A stretch of DNA of 49,571 nt from an uncultured Pelagibacteraceae bacterium (GCA_902538495.1 CACBFJ010000007.1:1-49571); one strand, 5' to 3'. Positions 1 to 8,110 are shown, numbered from the stretch's first letter. Made by a program: numbers and translations. The notes: a model not told the origin generated them from the letters alone.

Positions 1-1
1 T

Positions 2-1216
2 AATTATTTTTATTGTCATACAAACGAAGATGCTGAAGATTTCAAAATAGAGAGATGTAGTGATTTATCTAAACAAAATTGGGAAGTTTATATAAATGCT
101 AAAGATGAAGTTCTTATAGGCGGCTTAATATTTTTAAATGATTGGATTATAAGAAGTGAAAAGTCAAATGCTCTTGGGAAATTATACTTAAGAGATATAA
201 AAACAAATTTAGAAGAGGAGTTAATATTTTCAGATGAAGAAGTAATTGTCCCTGGTATCTCATTGACACAAAGAGATAAAAATACTGATCTAGTTTATTT
301 GTCATATTCATCTCCAAAGACGCCTGGAAAAACTTATCTTTATAATTTAAAGACGAAAGAAAAAAAATTAGTAAAGGAACAGGAAATTCCATCAGGTCAT
401 AACACTGATGATTATATTGTTGAAAGATTAGAATGCTCTTCTCACGATGGTAGATTGATACCTATTACAATAACTAGACACAAAAAAACTAAAATTGATG
501 GGTCGGCAAATTTACTACTATATGGTTATGGATCCTATGGTAATTCAATGTCTCCTGATTTTTCATCAACTAGACTCAGTCTAATTAACAGAGATATCAT
601 TTGGGTTACTGCTCATATAAGGGGCGGAATGGAAAGAGGAATGAAATGGTGGAAAGAAGGTAAACTTCTTAATAAAAAAAATACTTTTGAAGATTTCATT
701 TCTGTTGCAAAAAACCTAATTGAAAGAAATTATACATCAAAAGGTAAAATAATTGGCATGGGTGGTTCGGCAGGAGGCTTATTAATGGGCGCAGTTGTAA
801 ATGAAGCACCTGAATTATTTCTTGGCATAGTGATGGCAGTACCTTTTGTAGATTCATTAACTACAAACTTAGACCACTCACTTCCATTAACAGTTGGAGA
901 ATTTGACGAGTTTGGAAATGCTAAAGATAACAAAGATCATTTCGAATATATTTATTCTTATGCTCCATACAATAATATTAAAAAAATGGATTATCCTCAT
1001 ATTTTAATCACAACAAGCCTAAGCGATAATAGAGTTTTGTTTGACGAACCTGCAAAATTTACAGCAAAACTTAGAGATTATAAAACCGATAACAATCTTC
1101 TTTTACTTAAGACAGAAATGAATGCGGGACACGGTGGAAAATCTGGTCGAGATGGTGCAATAGAAGAAATTGCTTTTGATTATGGATTTATTTTAAAAAT
1201 TTCAAATAAAATTTAA
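2..1216 (+). CDS. ptrB: Oligopeptidase B (S9A prolyl oligopeptidase family), 3' part
   Basis: The frame is open from base 2 to the TAA at 1214-1216, giving the last 404 residues of a protein whose family is usually about 690 residues; the start lies outside the window, so the in-frame TTG at 263 is not a real start. Oligopeptidase B is a serine peptidase that cuts short peptides after basic residues. Seen: the end of the beta-propeller domain, then an alpha/beta hydrolase domain with nucleophile motif GMGGSAGGLLMG (Ser codon at 767-769), the Asp region LSDNRVLFDEPAKF, and the His motif GHGGKSGR near the C-terminus. All three catalytic regions are intact. It ends about 100 bases before the heat-shock gene and is probably a separate unit. 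Confidence 0.93.
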   Translation, partial: NYFYCHTNEDAEDFKIERCSDLSKQNWEVYINAKDEVLIGGLIFLNDWIIRSEKSNALGKLYLRDIKTNLEEELIFSDEEVIVPGISLTQRDKNTDLVYLSYSSPKTPGKTYLYNLKTKEKKLVKEQEIPSGHNTDDYIVERLECSSHDGRLIPITITRHKKTKIDGSANLLLYGYGSYGNSMSPDFSSTRLSLINRDIIWVTAHIRGGMERGMKWWKEGKLLNKKNTFEDFISVAKNLIERNYTSKGKIIGMGGSAGGLLMGAVVNEAPELFLGIVMAVPFVDSLTTNLDHSLPLTVGEFDEFGNAKDNKDHFEYIYSYAPYNNIKKMDYPHILITTSLSDNRVLFDEPAKFTAKLRDYKTDNNLLLLKTEMNAGHGGKSGRDGAIEEIAFDYGFILKISNKI

Positions 1217-1222
1217 AAAATA

Positions 1223-1250
1223 CTTGAAAAAAAAAATATAATTCCCATAT
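1223..1250 (+). promoter_or_regulatory. Sigma32 (RpoH)-type promoter of hsp20
   Basis: CTTGAAA at 1223-1229 and CCCATAT at 1244-1250 are separated by 14 bases. This fits the classical RpoH heat-shock consensus (CTTGAAA, 11-16 bases, CCCATnT) closely. The predicted transcription start is around 1257-1258, exactly where the leader hairpin begins, and the gene served is an Hsp20 chaperone, a typical RpoH target. The match is seen in sequence; promoter use is inferred. Confidence 0.75.
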
Positions 1251-1257
1251 AAATATC

Positions 1258-1314
1258 GTAAGTCGCCTTATGGGGCTTGCATAAATAAACTTGCTTAAAA
1301 AAAAAGGAGGATAT
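1258..1314 (+). promoter_or_regulatory. Candidate ROSE-like RNA thermometer in the hsp20 leader
   Basis: The leader folds into two hairpins. The first pairs 1258-1267 with 1272-1280 around the loop UUAU, with G1265 bulged. The second can pair UUGCU (1291-1295) with the AGGA of the Shine-Dalgarno AGGAGG (1305-1310), leaving the central G unpaired. A U(U/C)GCU anti-Shine-Dalgarno with a bulged G next to the ribosome site is the hallmark of ROSE thermometers, known upstream of small heat-shock genes in Rhizobiales. The base complementarity is directly visible; temperature response is inference. Confidence 0.55.
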
Positions 1315-1761
1315 ATGACAAGTAAGGATCTATCTATATTCAACTCACTAAGACCTTTCTCAATTGGTTTTGACGATATGTTTGACCAATTCGAAAACAT
1401 GTTGGGTAATGGTAATTTGACTATGCAGTCGAATTATCCACCATACAACATTAGAAAAACTGGGAAAGACAACTATTCAATAGAAGTTGCTCTTGCTGGT
1501 TTTAGTAAGAAAGATGTTGAGGTTGAGTTCGAAGATAATTTGTTAACAGTCAGGACAAAACAAGTTAACAAATCTGATGAAAAAAATGAAGATGGTGAAA
1601 TAATTCACAAAGGTATTTCGCAAAGACAATTTGCAAGATCATTCACGATTGCAGACGATGTAAAAGTGAATAGCGCCGAGTTAAAAGATGGTCTTTTAAC
1701 AGTAGCTTGTGAGAGAATTTTACCAGATCATAAGAAAAAAAGGCTTATCGAAATTAGATAA
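1315..1761 (+). CDS. ibpA: Small heat-shock protein, Hsp20/alpha-crystallin family
   Basis: A 148-residue ATP-independent holdase that binds unfolding proteins in the cytoplasm for later refolding by DnaK/ClpB. The ATG at 1315 is chosen over an upstream in-frame TTG (1291) because AGGAGG at 1305-1310 is placed for it and the TTG lies inside the leader. Seen: a variable N-terminus with LRPFSIGFDDMFDQFENML, an alpha-crystallin domain from about residue 44 (YNIRKTGKDNYSIEVALAGF), the AELKDGLLTVACE strand, and a C-terminal IEI anchor of the I-x-I type used for oligomer assembly. It is monocistronic: its own heat-shock promoter lies upstream and a strong palindromic terminator follows nine bases after the stop. 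Confidence 0.95.
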   Translation: MTSKDLSIFNSLRPFSIGFDDMFDQFENMLGNGNLTMQSNYPPYNIRKTGKDNYSIEVALAGFSKKDVEVEFEDNLLTVRTKQVNKSDEKNEDGEIIHKGISQRQFARSFTIADDVKVNSAELKDGLLTVACERILPDHKKKRLIEIR

Positions 1762-1769
1762 GCTTAGCC

Positions 1770-1799
1770 TTACTTGCGAGGAGTACTCCTCGCAAGTAA
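1770..1799. terminator. Perfect 30-bp palindrome, bidirectional terminator
   Basis: Bases 1770-1784 are the exact reverse complement of 1785-1799, with GTAC as the only possible loop. It sits between the convergent hsp20 and lipoprotein genes and is far more GC-rich than its surroundings. The U-tract is weak on both sides (AAACTTTAAAA after it on the plus strand), so termination is inferred from position and stem strength. Confidence 0.7.
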
Positions 1800-1802
1800 A
1801 CT

Positions 1803-2111
1803 TTAAAAACATCCATTAGATACAAAGCCTATTACAATATTGTCTGAATTTATTTCAAATCTTCTTTCGCAGGGGATTAAGTATTTTTTTGTATTGTAAA
1901 TTACCTCTAAATTACCTTTTGCATTTTTGAAATCTTCATCAGGTTTACCTAATTCCATCTTAAGTTCGCTTAAAGATTTTCCTATAAATTCACTTAATTT
2001 TTCGTTTTCTTTTTGAACTATGTCGTCTGTTTTTTCTTTAACAGTTTGACACCCTGTCAGTAAATTAACAAATATAATTGTTATTAAAAAAAATCTTAGT
2101 TTATTCATCAT
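1803..2111 (-). CDS. Small lipoprotein, BamE/SmpA-like hypothetical
   Basis: A 102-residue protein with a hydrophobic signal segment (FFLITIIFVNLL) ending in the lipobox LTGC, so Cys21 is the likely lipidated residue. The mature part has a short charged linker, then a segment (GKSLSELKMELGKPDEDF, then strands around VIYNTKKYLIPC and IVIGFVSNGC) resembling the small SmpA/OmlA-type fold seen in envelope lipoproteins. Two Cys residues (in LIPC and at SNGC) could form a disulfide. No specific function can be assigned. Convergent with hsp20 and divergent from the purine permease. The first two codons are both ATG, so the start may be 2111 or 2108. Confidence 0.75.
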   Translation of the reverse strand: MMNKLRFFLITIIFVNLLTGCQTVKEKTDDIVQKENEKLSEFIGKSLSELKMELGKPDEDFKNAKGNLEVIYNTKKYLIPCERRFEINSDNIVIGFVSNGCF

Positions 2112-2234
2112 TATAAGTTACCAACATAATTATGGCATAAATATAAACTTCTTAGTTGAATTTTGTGAATAAAGCATATTAATAAAGAGTATTTTTAAAC
2201 AGAATCAAATAATTATAATTCATTAGGAGGATTT

Positions 2235-3545
2235 ATGCTTGATAAATATTTCAATTATAAAAAACACAAAACTAATTTTAAAACAGAGGTAATCGCTGGT
2301 ACTACAACGTTTTTAACCATGGCTTACATCATGTTTTTAAATCCATTTATTTTGTCGGGAGAGTTTGCCGGACCCGAAAAAGGTTTCTTTGATTTCGGCG
2401 CAGTTTATACAGCAACTATTTTAGCGACTGCATTAGCGTGCTTTATTATGGCGTTCTATGGAAAAACATGGCCAATAGGATTGGCGCCAGGAATGGGAAT
2501 CAATGCTTTCGTTGCATTTGGAGTTTGTGCTGGAATGGGTTATACGCCGCAGCAAGCTCTAGGTGCTGTATTAGTAGCAGGTGTATTGTTTTTAATAATA
2601 TCATTAACCCCTTTAAGAGCTTGGTTAATAAATTCAATTCCTAGAAGTTTAAAGTTAGGTATAGGTGCTGGAATAGGTTTATTCCTTGCAATCATCGGCC
2701 TTCAAATAATGGAAGTGGTTGTCGACAATCCAGTAACCTTGGTGCAACTAGGTAACTTAGGTGATCCTCTTGTATTATTAGGATGTGCAACTTTTATTGC
2801 AATCATAGTTTTAGATAAGATGAATATTAAAGGTAATATCATTATTGGGATCTTAGTTTTTAGTATTATTGCTTGGGTGACAGGCCTTGCAAAATTTAAC
2901 GGTATTGCAAGTTCTCCACCGCCGATGACTTATCTTTTTGAATTTGATCTATCTGCCGCTATGACTGCTGGAATGTCTACGGTAATATTTACGTTATTAT
3001 TTATAGACTTCTTTGACACTGCAGGAACATTAACTTCAGTGGCAAATGTTGCTGGAAAGGTTGGCAAAGATGGAAAAGTTCAAGACATAAATAAAGCAAT
3101 GTTATCTGACAGTGTAGGTACTGTTGCAGGAGCTATGATGGGAACTACTACGGTTACTAGTTACGTAGAGTCTGGTGCAGGAGTTAAAGCTGGTGGAAAA
3201 ACTGGAATGACATCATTAGTAATTGGTATACTTTTTTTAGCATGTATATTTTTCGCTCCATTAGCAACTAGTTTACCTAAACAAATAGATGGTGCTGCTT
3301 TACTTTTTGTTTCAGTTTTATTTATTAGAAATATAACTGATATTGAATGGAACGATGTTTCAGAGTCTGCCCCGGCTATTCTTGCTATGATAACTATGCC
3401 TTTAACTTATAGTATAAGCAATGGTATTGCCTTAGCATTTGTGTCGTACGCTTTAATCAAAATATTCACTGGTAAGTTTTCAACTACTTCACCAGCTATA
3501 TGGTTAATAGCAGTTTTAAGTGTTATAAGTTTTGTTGTTGCCTAA
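2235..3545 (+). CDS. NCS2-family purine (adenine/guanine/hypoxanthine) permease, AzgA-like
   Basis: A 436-residue inner-membrane proton symporter for nucleobases. Seen: about 12-14 hydrophobic segments, the early motif TTFLTMAYIMFLNP typical of the AzgA/PbuG/GhxP group, GLAPGMGINAFVAF, and the signature FFDTAGTLTSVANVAG (about residues 259-274), followed by TTTVTSYVESGAGVKAGGKTG. The length is normal for the group. A clear ribosome site (TAGGAGG, 2224-2230) precedes the ATG. It is convergent with a purine-type phosphoribosyltransferase across a shared terminator, which suggests uptake followed by salvage. Exact base specificity cannot be read from the sequence. Confidence 0.93.
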   Translation: MLDKYFNYKKHKTNFKTEVIAGTTTFLTMAYIMFLNPFILSGEFAGPEKGFFDFGAVYTATILATALACFIMAFYGKTWPIGLAPGMGINAFVAFGVCAGMGYTPQQALGAVLVAGVLFLIISLTPLRAWLINSIPRSLKLGIGAGIGLFLAIIGLQIMEVVVDNPVTLVQLGNLGDPLVLLGCATFIAIIVLDKMNIKGNIIIGILVFSIIAWVTGLAKFNGIASSPPPMTYLFEFDLSAAMTAGMSTVIFTLLFIDFFDTAGTLTSVANVAGKVGKDGKVQDINKAMLSDSVGTVAGAMMGTTTVTSYVESGAGVKAGGKTGMTSLVIGILFLACIFFAPLATSLPKQIDGAALLFVSVLFIRNITDIEWNDVSESAPAILAMITMPLTYSISNGIALAFVSYALIKIFTGKFSTTSPAIWLIAVLSVISFVVA

Positions 3546-3554
3546 ACATTTATG

Positions 3555-3584
3555 AAATAGGGCTAGTTTTTACTAGCCCTATTT
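3555..3584. terminator. Bidirectional intrinsic terminator between permease and phosphoribosyltransferase
   Basis: A 13-bp stem pairs 3555-3567 (AAATAGGGCTAGT) with 3572-3584 around the loop TTTT, followed by T-rich sequence on the plus strand and preceded by A-rich sequence for the minus strand. It serves both convergent genes; the TAG stop of the minus-strand gene lies inside the stem. Confidence 0.85.
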
Positions 3585-4115
3585 ATTTTGTTTTAATATT
3601 TCCTCAATTGATAATTCTTCGTAATGTTCAGTAGGCTGGACAATCCATGGATCTGAATTTAGTCTTATAGGACAAAAATCGGGTTCAAAAGTTGAAGATT
3701 TTTTTTTCCATAAACAAGCAGTTTTTACCTCTTTTATATAATCTTTTGTGGGGCCATAATTTTTTAGCCATTCGATGCTTTTGTTTAATGTCAATCCAGT
3801 GTCAGAGAGATCATCAATTAAAAGCACTTTGTTAAAATCTTCATTACTAGCTAAAGAGCTTATTTCTCTTGCAAACATCAATTGGCCTTGTTGATCCTCC
3901 ATGCCTTCACCTGAATAACTTTGAATGACAATGTATGCGATAGGTAGTTTTAAAATTCTAGACAAAATATCAATGATTGGAGCTGCTCCTCTCATAATGC
4001 CAACTAATACTGTAGGTTTATATTTTTGATGAATTTGTATTGCTAGTTTTTCAACTATTTTAGTATACTCATTAAAGCTGATAATCAATTTCTCTGCCAT
4101 GAAATTTATTATCAT
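3579..4115 (-). CDS. Purine-type phosphoribosyltransferase (Gpt/xanthine-guanine-like)
   Basis: A 178-residue type I phosphoribosyltransferase that would join a purine base to PRPP to give a nucleotide. Seen: VLVGIMRGAAPIIDIL near the N-terminus, and the PRPP-binding loop VLLIDDLSDTGLTL (two acidic residues then a small-residue loop). WIVQPTEHYEE near the end resembles the purine-binding hood of the Gpt/XPRT group. Its convergent neighbour is a purine permease, supporting base salvage. The second in-frame ATG (4098-4100, MAEKLIISF) is an equally likely start, since neither has a clear ribosome site. Substrate (xanthine, guanine or hypoxanthine) is not resolved. Confidence 0.85.
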   Translation of the reverse strand: MIINFMAEKLIISFNEYTKIVEKLAIQIHQKYKPTVLVGIMRGAAPIIDILSRILKLPIAYIVIQSYSGEGMEDQQGQLMFAREISSLASNEDFNKVLLIDDLSDTGLTLNKSIEWLKNYGPTKDYIKEVKTACLWKKKSSTFEPDFCPIRLNSDPWIVQPTEHYEELSIEEILKQNK

Positions 4116-4143
4116 AATTGAAATTATTTAAAAAGGAGAAATC

Positions 4144-4440
4144 ATGAAAGCATATTGGATAAGTTTATACTTAAAAGTAGATAATCAAGAAAATTTAAAA
4201 AAATATGCAGAGACTGTTACACCAATAATAAAAAGTTATGGTGGTTTGCCTCTTGTTAGAGGAGGAAAACATACAACTTTTGATGGTGATGATTTTTTAA
4301 GAACAGTGGTTTGGGAATTTCCTAGTTTCGAACAAGCATTAAAGTGTCATGAATCGAAAGAATATAAAGCTGGTTGGGAATTAGCAAGAAAAACAACTAT
4401 CAGACATATGCAAATAGTTGAGGGTTTTAATACTGAATAG
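4144..4440 (+). CDS. DUF1330 family protein
   Basis: A 98-residue protein matching the DUF1330 pattern, a ferredoxin-like alpha/beta-barrel fold: MKAYWISLYLKVDNQENLKKY at the start, a central GGLPLVRGG, VVWEFPSFEQALKCHESKEY, and a C-terminal strand. The biochemical role of this family is not established. A good ribosome site (AAGGAGAA, 4133-4140) precedes the ATG. It is divergent from the phosphoribosyltransferase and its last 14 bases overlap the 3' end of the DNA glycosylase gene on the other strand. Confidence 0.88.
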   Translation: MKAYWISLYLKVDNQENLKKYAETVTPIIKSYGGLPLVRGGKHTTFDGDDFLRTVVWEFPSFEQALKCHESKEYKAGWELARKTTIRHMQIVEGFNTE

Positions 4441-5062
4441 GTTCTGGATCAATACTTCTCCATAAATACCATGTTGCTACAGAACAATAAGGTGAAAATT
4501 TTTTTTTTAAAAGCATTACAAATTTTTCTGGTGGTAAATATTTTTTTTTATAATTTTTTGAAATTGCTCTTAAAAGGCCAATATCTTGGATAGGCCAAAT
4601 ATTAGATCTGTTATATGTAAAAAGTAAAATCATTTCTGCTGACCATCTTCCGATTTGTTTTAATTGAGAAAGATAAAGTATTGCCTCTTCATCACTCATA
4701 TTCTTTATTAATTTTGGATTGAAAGATTTATTTAAAGTCTTTTTTGCTAAATTCTTAATGCCAGATACCTTTTGGCGGCTCAGACCACAACTTTTTAATT
4801 GAAGTGTAGTTAATTTAGATACTATCTTTGGATTTATTTTATTATTACACTTCTTTTTAAATTTTAAAAAAACAGCGTTTGCAGCAGCAACACTAATTTG
4901 TTGACCAATAATACTTTTACACAAGGAAAAGAATATATTTCTTCTAGAAGTAAGAATTATTTCTGATGGACTTTGATAGCTTTTAATTAACTTTGCTAAT
5001 ACTTTATCTTTTTTTGATAGGTAATTTTTTGCTTTTTTCCAATATTTTGGAACTTTAGTCAT
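4427..5062 (-). CDS. DNA-3-methyladenine glycosylase II-like (HhH-GPD superfamily)
   Basis: A 211-residue base-excision repair enzyme that removes alkylated purines. Seen: FSLCKSIIGQQISVAAA (helix motif typical of AlkA-type enzymes), the helix-hairpin-helix region LSQLKQIGRWSAEMILLF, and WPIQDIGLLRAI, which carries the catalytic Asp. No Fe-S cysteine cluster is present at the C-terminus, unlike Nth/MutY. The length fits the short bacterial AlkA/Mag group, without the N-terminal domain of E. coli AlkA. Its start overlaps the end of the upstream DMT transporter gene by 8 bases, so both are probably cotranscribed. Confidence 0.9.
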   Translation of the reverse strand: MTKVPKYWKKAKNYLSKKDKVLAKLIKSYQSPSEIILTSRRNIFFSLCKSIIGQQISVAAANAVFLKFKKKCNNKINPKIVSKLTTLQLKSCGLSRQKVSGIKNLAKKTLNKSFNPKLIKNMSDEEAILYLSQLKQIGRWSAEMILLFTYNRSNIWPIQDIGLLRAISKNYKKKYLPPEKFVMLLKKKFSPYCSVATWYLWRSIDPEPIQY

Positions 5063-5939
5063 TTATTGTTTTAGAAGTGATTATTTTTTTATTATAAATT
5101 TCTCTTCTAAAGATAATCAATGTAGATACAATGACTAGTGATGCTCCAAAAAGCGTTTTATATGTGGGCACCTCTCCCCATATGAAGTAACCAAAGATTA
5201 TAGCAAACAATAAAGCTAAATATTTTAATGGGGTAACAAGAGAAACTTCAGAATATTTATAAGACTGACCCAGCCATAGATTAGCTACTCCACCAAAAAT
5301 ACCAACCAAAGATAAAAATATAAAATCTTTCAAACTTGGCATAACCCATCCTTGTGGAATACTTAAAAAACTTAATAAAGTAATAGATAAAGAAAAATAA
5401 AAAGAAATTAACCATACAGGTTCTGTTGTTGATAATTGTCTTAAAGTAATGGCTACATAAGATAAACCAAGACAAAATATTACAGGGAAAACATAATAAA
5501 TATTTAATTGGCTTATACCTGGCTCAGTAATAATTAATATTCCTATGAAACCAATTATTACTGCGAGCCATCTGTAAATCCCAACTTTTTCACTTAATAA
5601 AAATATTGATAGGATTGTTGTAAATATTGGTGCAGCAAATGAAATACTAACAACGGTTGCTAAAGGTAGTTTTCTTAAAGCTATAAAAATTGCAACTAAA
5701 GCAACAAGGCCCGACATGCAACGTAAAAAATGCAAACCAGCCCTTTTTGTATAATAAAAATTATGAAGTCTATCTTTGGGTATTATGAGGAAATAAAATA
5801 GGATACCAAAAAATCCTCTAAAAAATAAAACTTGTCCTATTGGATAATCAACCGACCACTTAACAATTATGTCCATTAACGAAAATGCACAAACAGACAT
5901 AAACATGTACAAAAAACCCAATTGATTTTTACTTAGCAT
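5055..5939 (-). CDS. EamA/DMT-superfamily transporter
   Basis: A 294-residue inner-membrane protein with ten predicted helices in two EamA repeats. Seen: a first helix LGFLYMFMSVCAFSLMDIIVK, VLFFRGFFGILFYF, VVSISFAAPIFTTILSIFLLSEKV (end of repeat one) and SLVTPLKYLALLFAIIFGYFIWGE (end of repeat two, with the typical glycine and glutamate). This family exports or imports amino acids and small metabolites; the substrate cannot be named here. It is the first gene of a two-gene unit with the DNA glycosylase and divergent from msrA. Confidence 0.9.
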   Translation of the reverse strand: MLSKNQLGFLYMFMSVCAFSLMDIIVKWSVDYPIGQVLFFRGFFGILFYFLIIPKDRLHNFYYTKRAGLHFLRCMSGLVALVAIFIALRKLPLATVVSISFAAPIFTTILSIFLLSEKVGIYRWLAVIIGFIGILIITEPGISQLNIYYVFPVIFCLGLSYVAITLRQLSTTEPVWLISFYFSLSITLLSFLSIPQGWVMPSLKDFIFLSLVGIFGGVANLWLGQSYKYSEVSLVTPLKYLALLFAIIFGYFIWGEVPTYKTLFGASLVIVSTLIIFRREIYNKKIITSKTIND

Positions 5940-5974
5940 ACGAATAATTTGTAAATTAATTTAAATCTTTATCA

Positions 5975-6419
5975 ATGGAAATAGCAGTTTTAGCTCTTGG
6001 ATGTTTTTGGGGACCTGAAATAAAATTCAGTAGAATTGATGGGATAATTAAAACAGAGGTTGGTTATTGTGGAGGCGATAGCAAACAAACTACCTATAAA
6101 GAAGTTTGCACAGGAAAAACTAATCATGCAGAGGTTGTTAAGCTCGATTTTGATGAAAAAATGATCTCATTCGAAAAAATTTTAAATATATTTTTTGATA
6201 TTCATGACCCAACCACATTAAATTCTCAAGGGCCTGATTTTGGAACTCAATATAGGAGTGAAATATTTTATTTAAATGATAATCAAAAAAAAATAGCTGA
6301 AAAGGTTTTAAATGAAGTTAATCAAAGATTGTCGGGCAGAGTCGTAACAAAAATATCATTACTTAAAAAATTATTGTGTTGCTGAGGAATATCATCAAAG
6401 GTATTTGGAAAAAAGATAA
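5975..6419 (+). CDS. msrA: Peptide-methionine (S)-S-oxide reductase MsrA (frameshifted in this sequence)
   Basis: MsrA reduces methionine-S-sulfoxide in proteins and so repairs oxidative damage. Seen: LALGCFWGPE with the nucleophilic Cys10, then VGYCGG, YKEVCTGKTNHAEVVKLDFD, and HDPTTLNSQGPDFGTQYRSEIFY, all family hallmarks. The literal frame ends at 6385. Removing one A from the six-A run at 6365-6370 restores NYCVAEEYHQRYLEKR, the expected C-terminus, ending with TAA at 6417-6419, one base before the ATG of sseA. I treat the break as an error. First gene of the msrA-sseA-RND series. Confidence 0.88.
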
Positions 6420-7236
6420 ATGTCTTTAGTAGAGACTGAATGGTTGGACAAGAATCTAGATAATGTAAAAATTATTGATTGTTCATGGCATATGCCTTTA
6501 ACAAAAAGAAATGGTTTTGATGAGTACAAAACCAAGCATATTCCCAACTCCATATTTTTTGATTTAGATTCTAATTCAAACAAAGAAACAAATCTTCCAC
6601 ATATGCTGGTTGATAAACATGAGTGGGAAAAAAATTGTTTCAGCCATGGGAATTAAAAATAATGATGAAATAGTAATTTATGACAATTCTGATGTAATAA
6701 GTTCGTGTCGATGTTGGTATAATTTTATTTATTTTGGTCATGATCCAAAGTTAGTCCATATATTAAATGGTGGTCTAAACAAGTGGATTAAAGAAAAAAG
6801 AACGACTACTGCTGATTTACCTTTTATAAATAAGTCTAGATATAAAAGTTTAGAAAAAAAGGAATTAGTTAAAGATATGAAAATGATAAATCAAAATATA
6901 ATTAAACCCATTTTTAAAGTTATAGATGCTAGAAGCAGAGAAAGATTTGATGGAAAAGTTACTGAACCTAGAAAAGGATTAAAAAGTGGAAATATTAAGA
7001 ATTCTTTTTGTATACCATATATCTCTTGTTTAAATGAGGATAAAACGTTTAAAGACGTAGTTGAACTTAAAAAAATTTTTCATTCATGTTTAGATAGTAC
7101 TACCGATAAGAATGTAGTTTTTTCTTGTGGATCTGGAGTTACTGCGTGTGTTTTGGCACTAGCTTATTCCCTAATAAATGATAAATATCTACCTTGCATT
7201 TACGATGGTTCTTGGGCTGAATACGGATTAATTTAG
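6420..7236 (+). CDS. sseA: Sulfurtransferase, 3-mercaptopyruvate/thiosulfate type (frameshifted in this sequence)
   Basis: A two-domain rhodanese of about 271 residues that transfers sulfane sulfur from mercaptopyruvate or thiosulfate to an acceptor. Seen: N-terminal domain with WLDKNLDNVKIIDCSWHMP and HIPNSIFFDLD; C-terminal domain with VIDARSRERFDGKVTEPRKGL, GNIKNSFCIPY, and the active-site loop CGSGVTAC, whose CGSGVT form favours mercaptopyruvate over thiosulfate. The frame breaks in the seven-A run at 6628-6634; with six A's the text reads EWEKIVSAMGIKNNDEIVIYD without interruption. It starts directly after msrA. Confidence 0.88.
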
Positions 7237-7240
7237 AAGT

Positions 7241-8110
7241 ATGAAAAGATCTACAAAAACAATATCAATAATTTTAATATTTTTTCTTGTTATTGCAGCT
7301 GTAATTATTTCAAGAACTTTAATAGCCAATCATTTTAAAAAAAAATTTAGTAAGATACCTCCTCCTGGAATAATAGTTACAGAGGTGATAAACAAAGAAT
7401 TTTCAGATAGAATTGAAACTTTTGGCACCGCAATTTCCAAAAAATCACAAACTTTCAAAATTAAAAAAGACGACCTCCTAGGTAATTTGGAGCTTAAAGA
7501 TTTTGTAAAAAAAGGAGATAAATTAATAAGGTTAAAGAGTGGAGACATTGTTGCGCCATTTAGTGGTGTGCTCGGTTACACAGGGCTTACTGAGGATATT
7601 TTAGTCTCGAATAACATATTCATTATTACGCTTGATGATAATTCTGAAATTTACTCAGATATAAAGATTCCTGAAAGTTATTCTGCATCAATAAAAAAAG
7701 GACTTCCAGTAGAAGTAAAATTATCAAGCTACAAAGATAAAGTTTTTTCTGGAGAAGTTGATTTTGTTTCAAGTAGAATAAACGCAGATACACGAAGTTT
7801 ATTATCTAGAATTAAAGTGAATAATTCAAACCAAGAATTAATTTCAGGCTCATTGTTGGAGGTTAGTATAAAATTTAACTTAAGAAATTCATTAAGTGTG
7901 CCTGATACCAGCGTGATGATTGAAGGCGATAAATCATATGTTTACAAAATTAATGGTTCAAATATTGCTAATAAAACTGAGGTGAAGACAGGATTAAGAA
8001 GCAATAGAAATATTGAAATAATCTCTGGACTTAATGAAGGAGAAACTGTTGTAGCTGAGGGCCTTAAAAAAGTTAGACCGAACGGTAAAATTAAACCTAT
8101 TACAAAATAA
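7241..8110 (+). CDS. RND efflux periplasmic adaptor (membrane fusion protein), short form
   Basis: A 289-residue adaptor anchored by one N-terminal helix (about residues 7-28) and expected to link the following RND pump to an outer-membrane channel. Seen: the split lipoyl/barrel-sandwich domain (FKIKKDDLLGNLELKDFVKKGDKLIRL, then IVAPFSGVLGYTGLT), a beta-barrel domain, and a membrane-proximal domain ending GLNEGETVVAEGLKKVRPNG. The long alpha-helical hairpin usually found between the two lipoyl halves is absent: they are joined almost directly, which accounts for the short length (350-400 is usual). Stop TAA abuts the ATG of the pump gene. Confidence 0.9.
   Translation: MKRSTKTISIILIFFLVIAAVIISRTLIANHFKKKFSKIPPPGIIVTEVINKEFSDRIETFGTAISKKSQTFKIKKDDLLGNLELKDFVKKGDKLIRLKSGDIVAPFSGVLGYTGLTEDILVSNNIFIITLDDNSEIYSDIKIPESYSASIKKGLPVEVKLSSYKDKVFSGEVDFVSSRINADTRSLLSRIKVNNSNQELISGSLLEVSIKFNLRNSLSVPDTSVMIEGDKSYVYKINGSNIANKTEVKTGLRSNRNIEIISGLNEGETVVAEGLKKVRPNGKIKPITK

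Noticed and set aside
263..1216. In-frame TTG start at 263 as the start of a 317-residue protein.
   Set aside because: The same frame is open to base 2 and the upstream residues continue the propeller domain; the gene is simply cut by the window.
5281..5475. Short open frames antisense to or shifted from annotated genes (for example inside the DMT transporter, polA, ahcY and atpA).
   Set aside because: They lie fully within well-supported genes, have no ribosome site and no recognisable motif.
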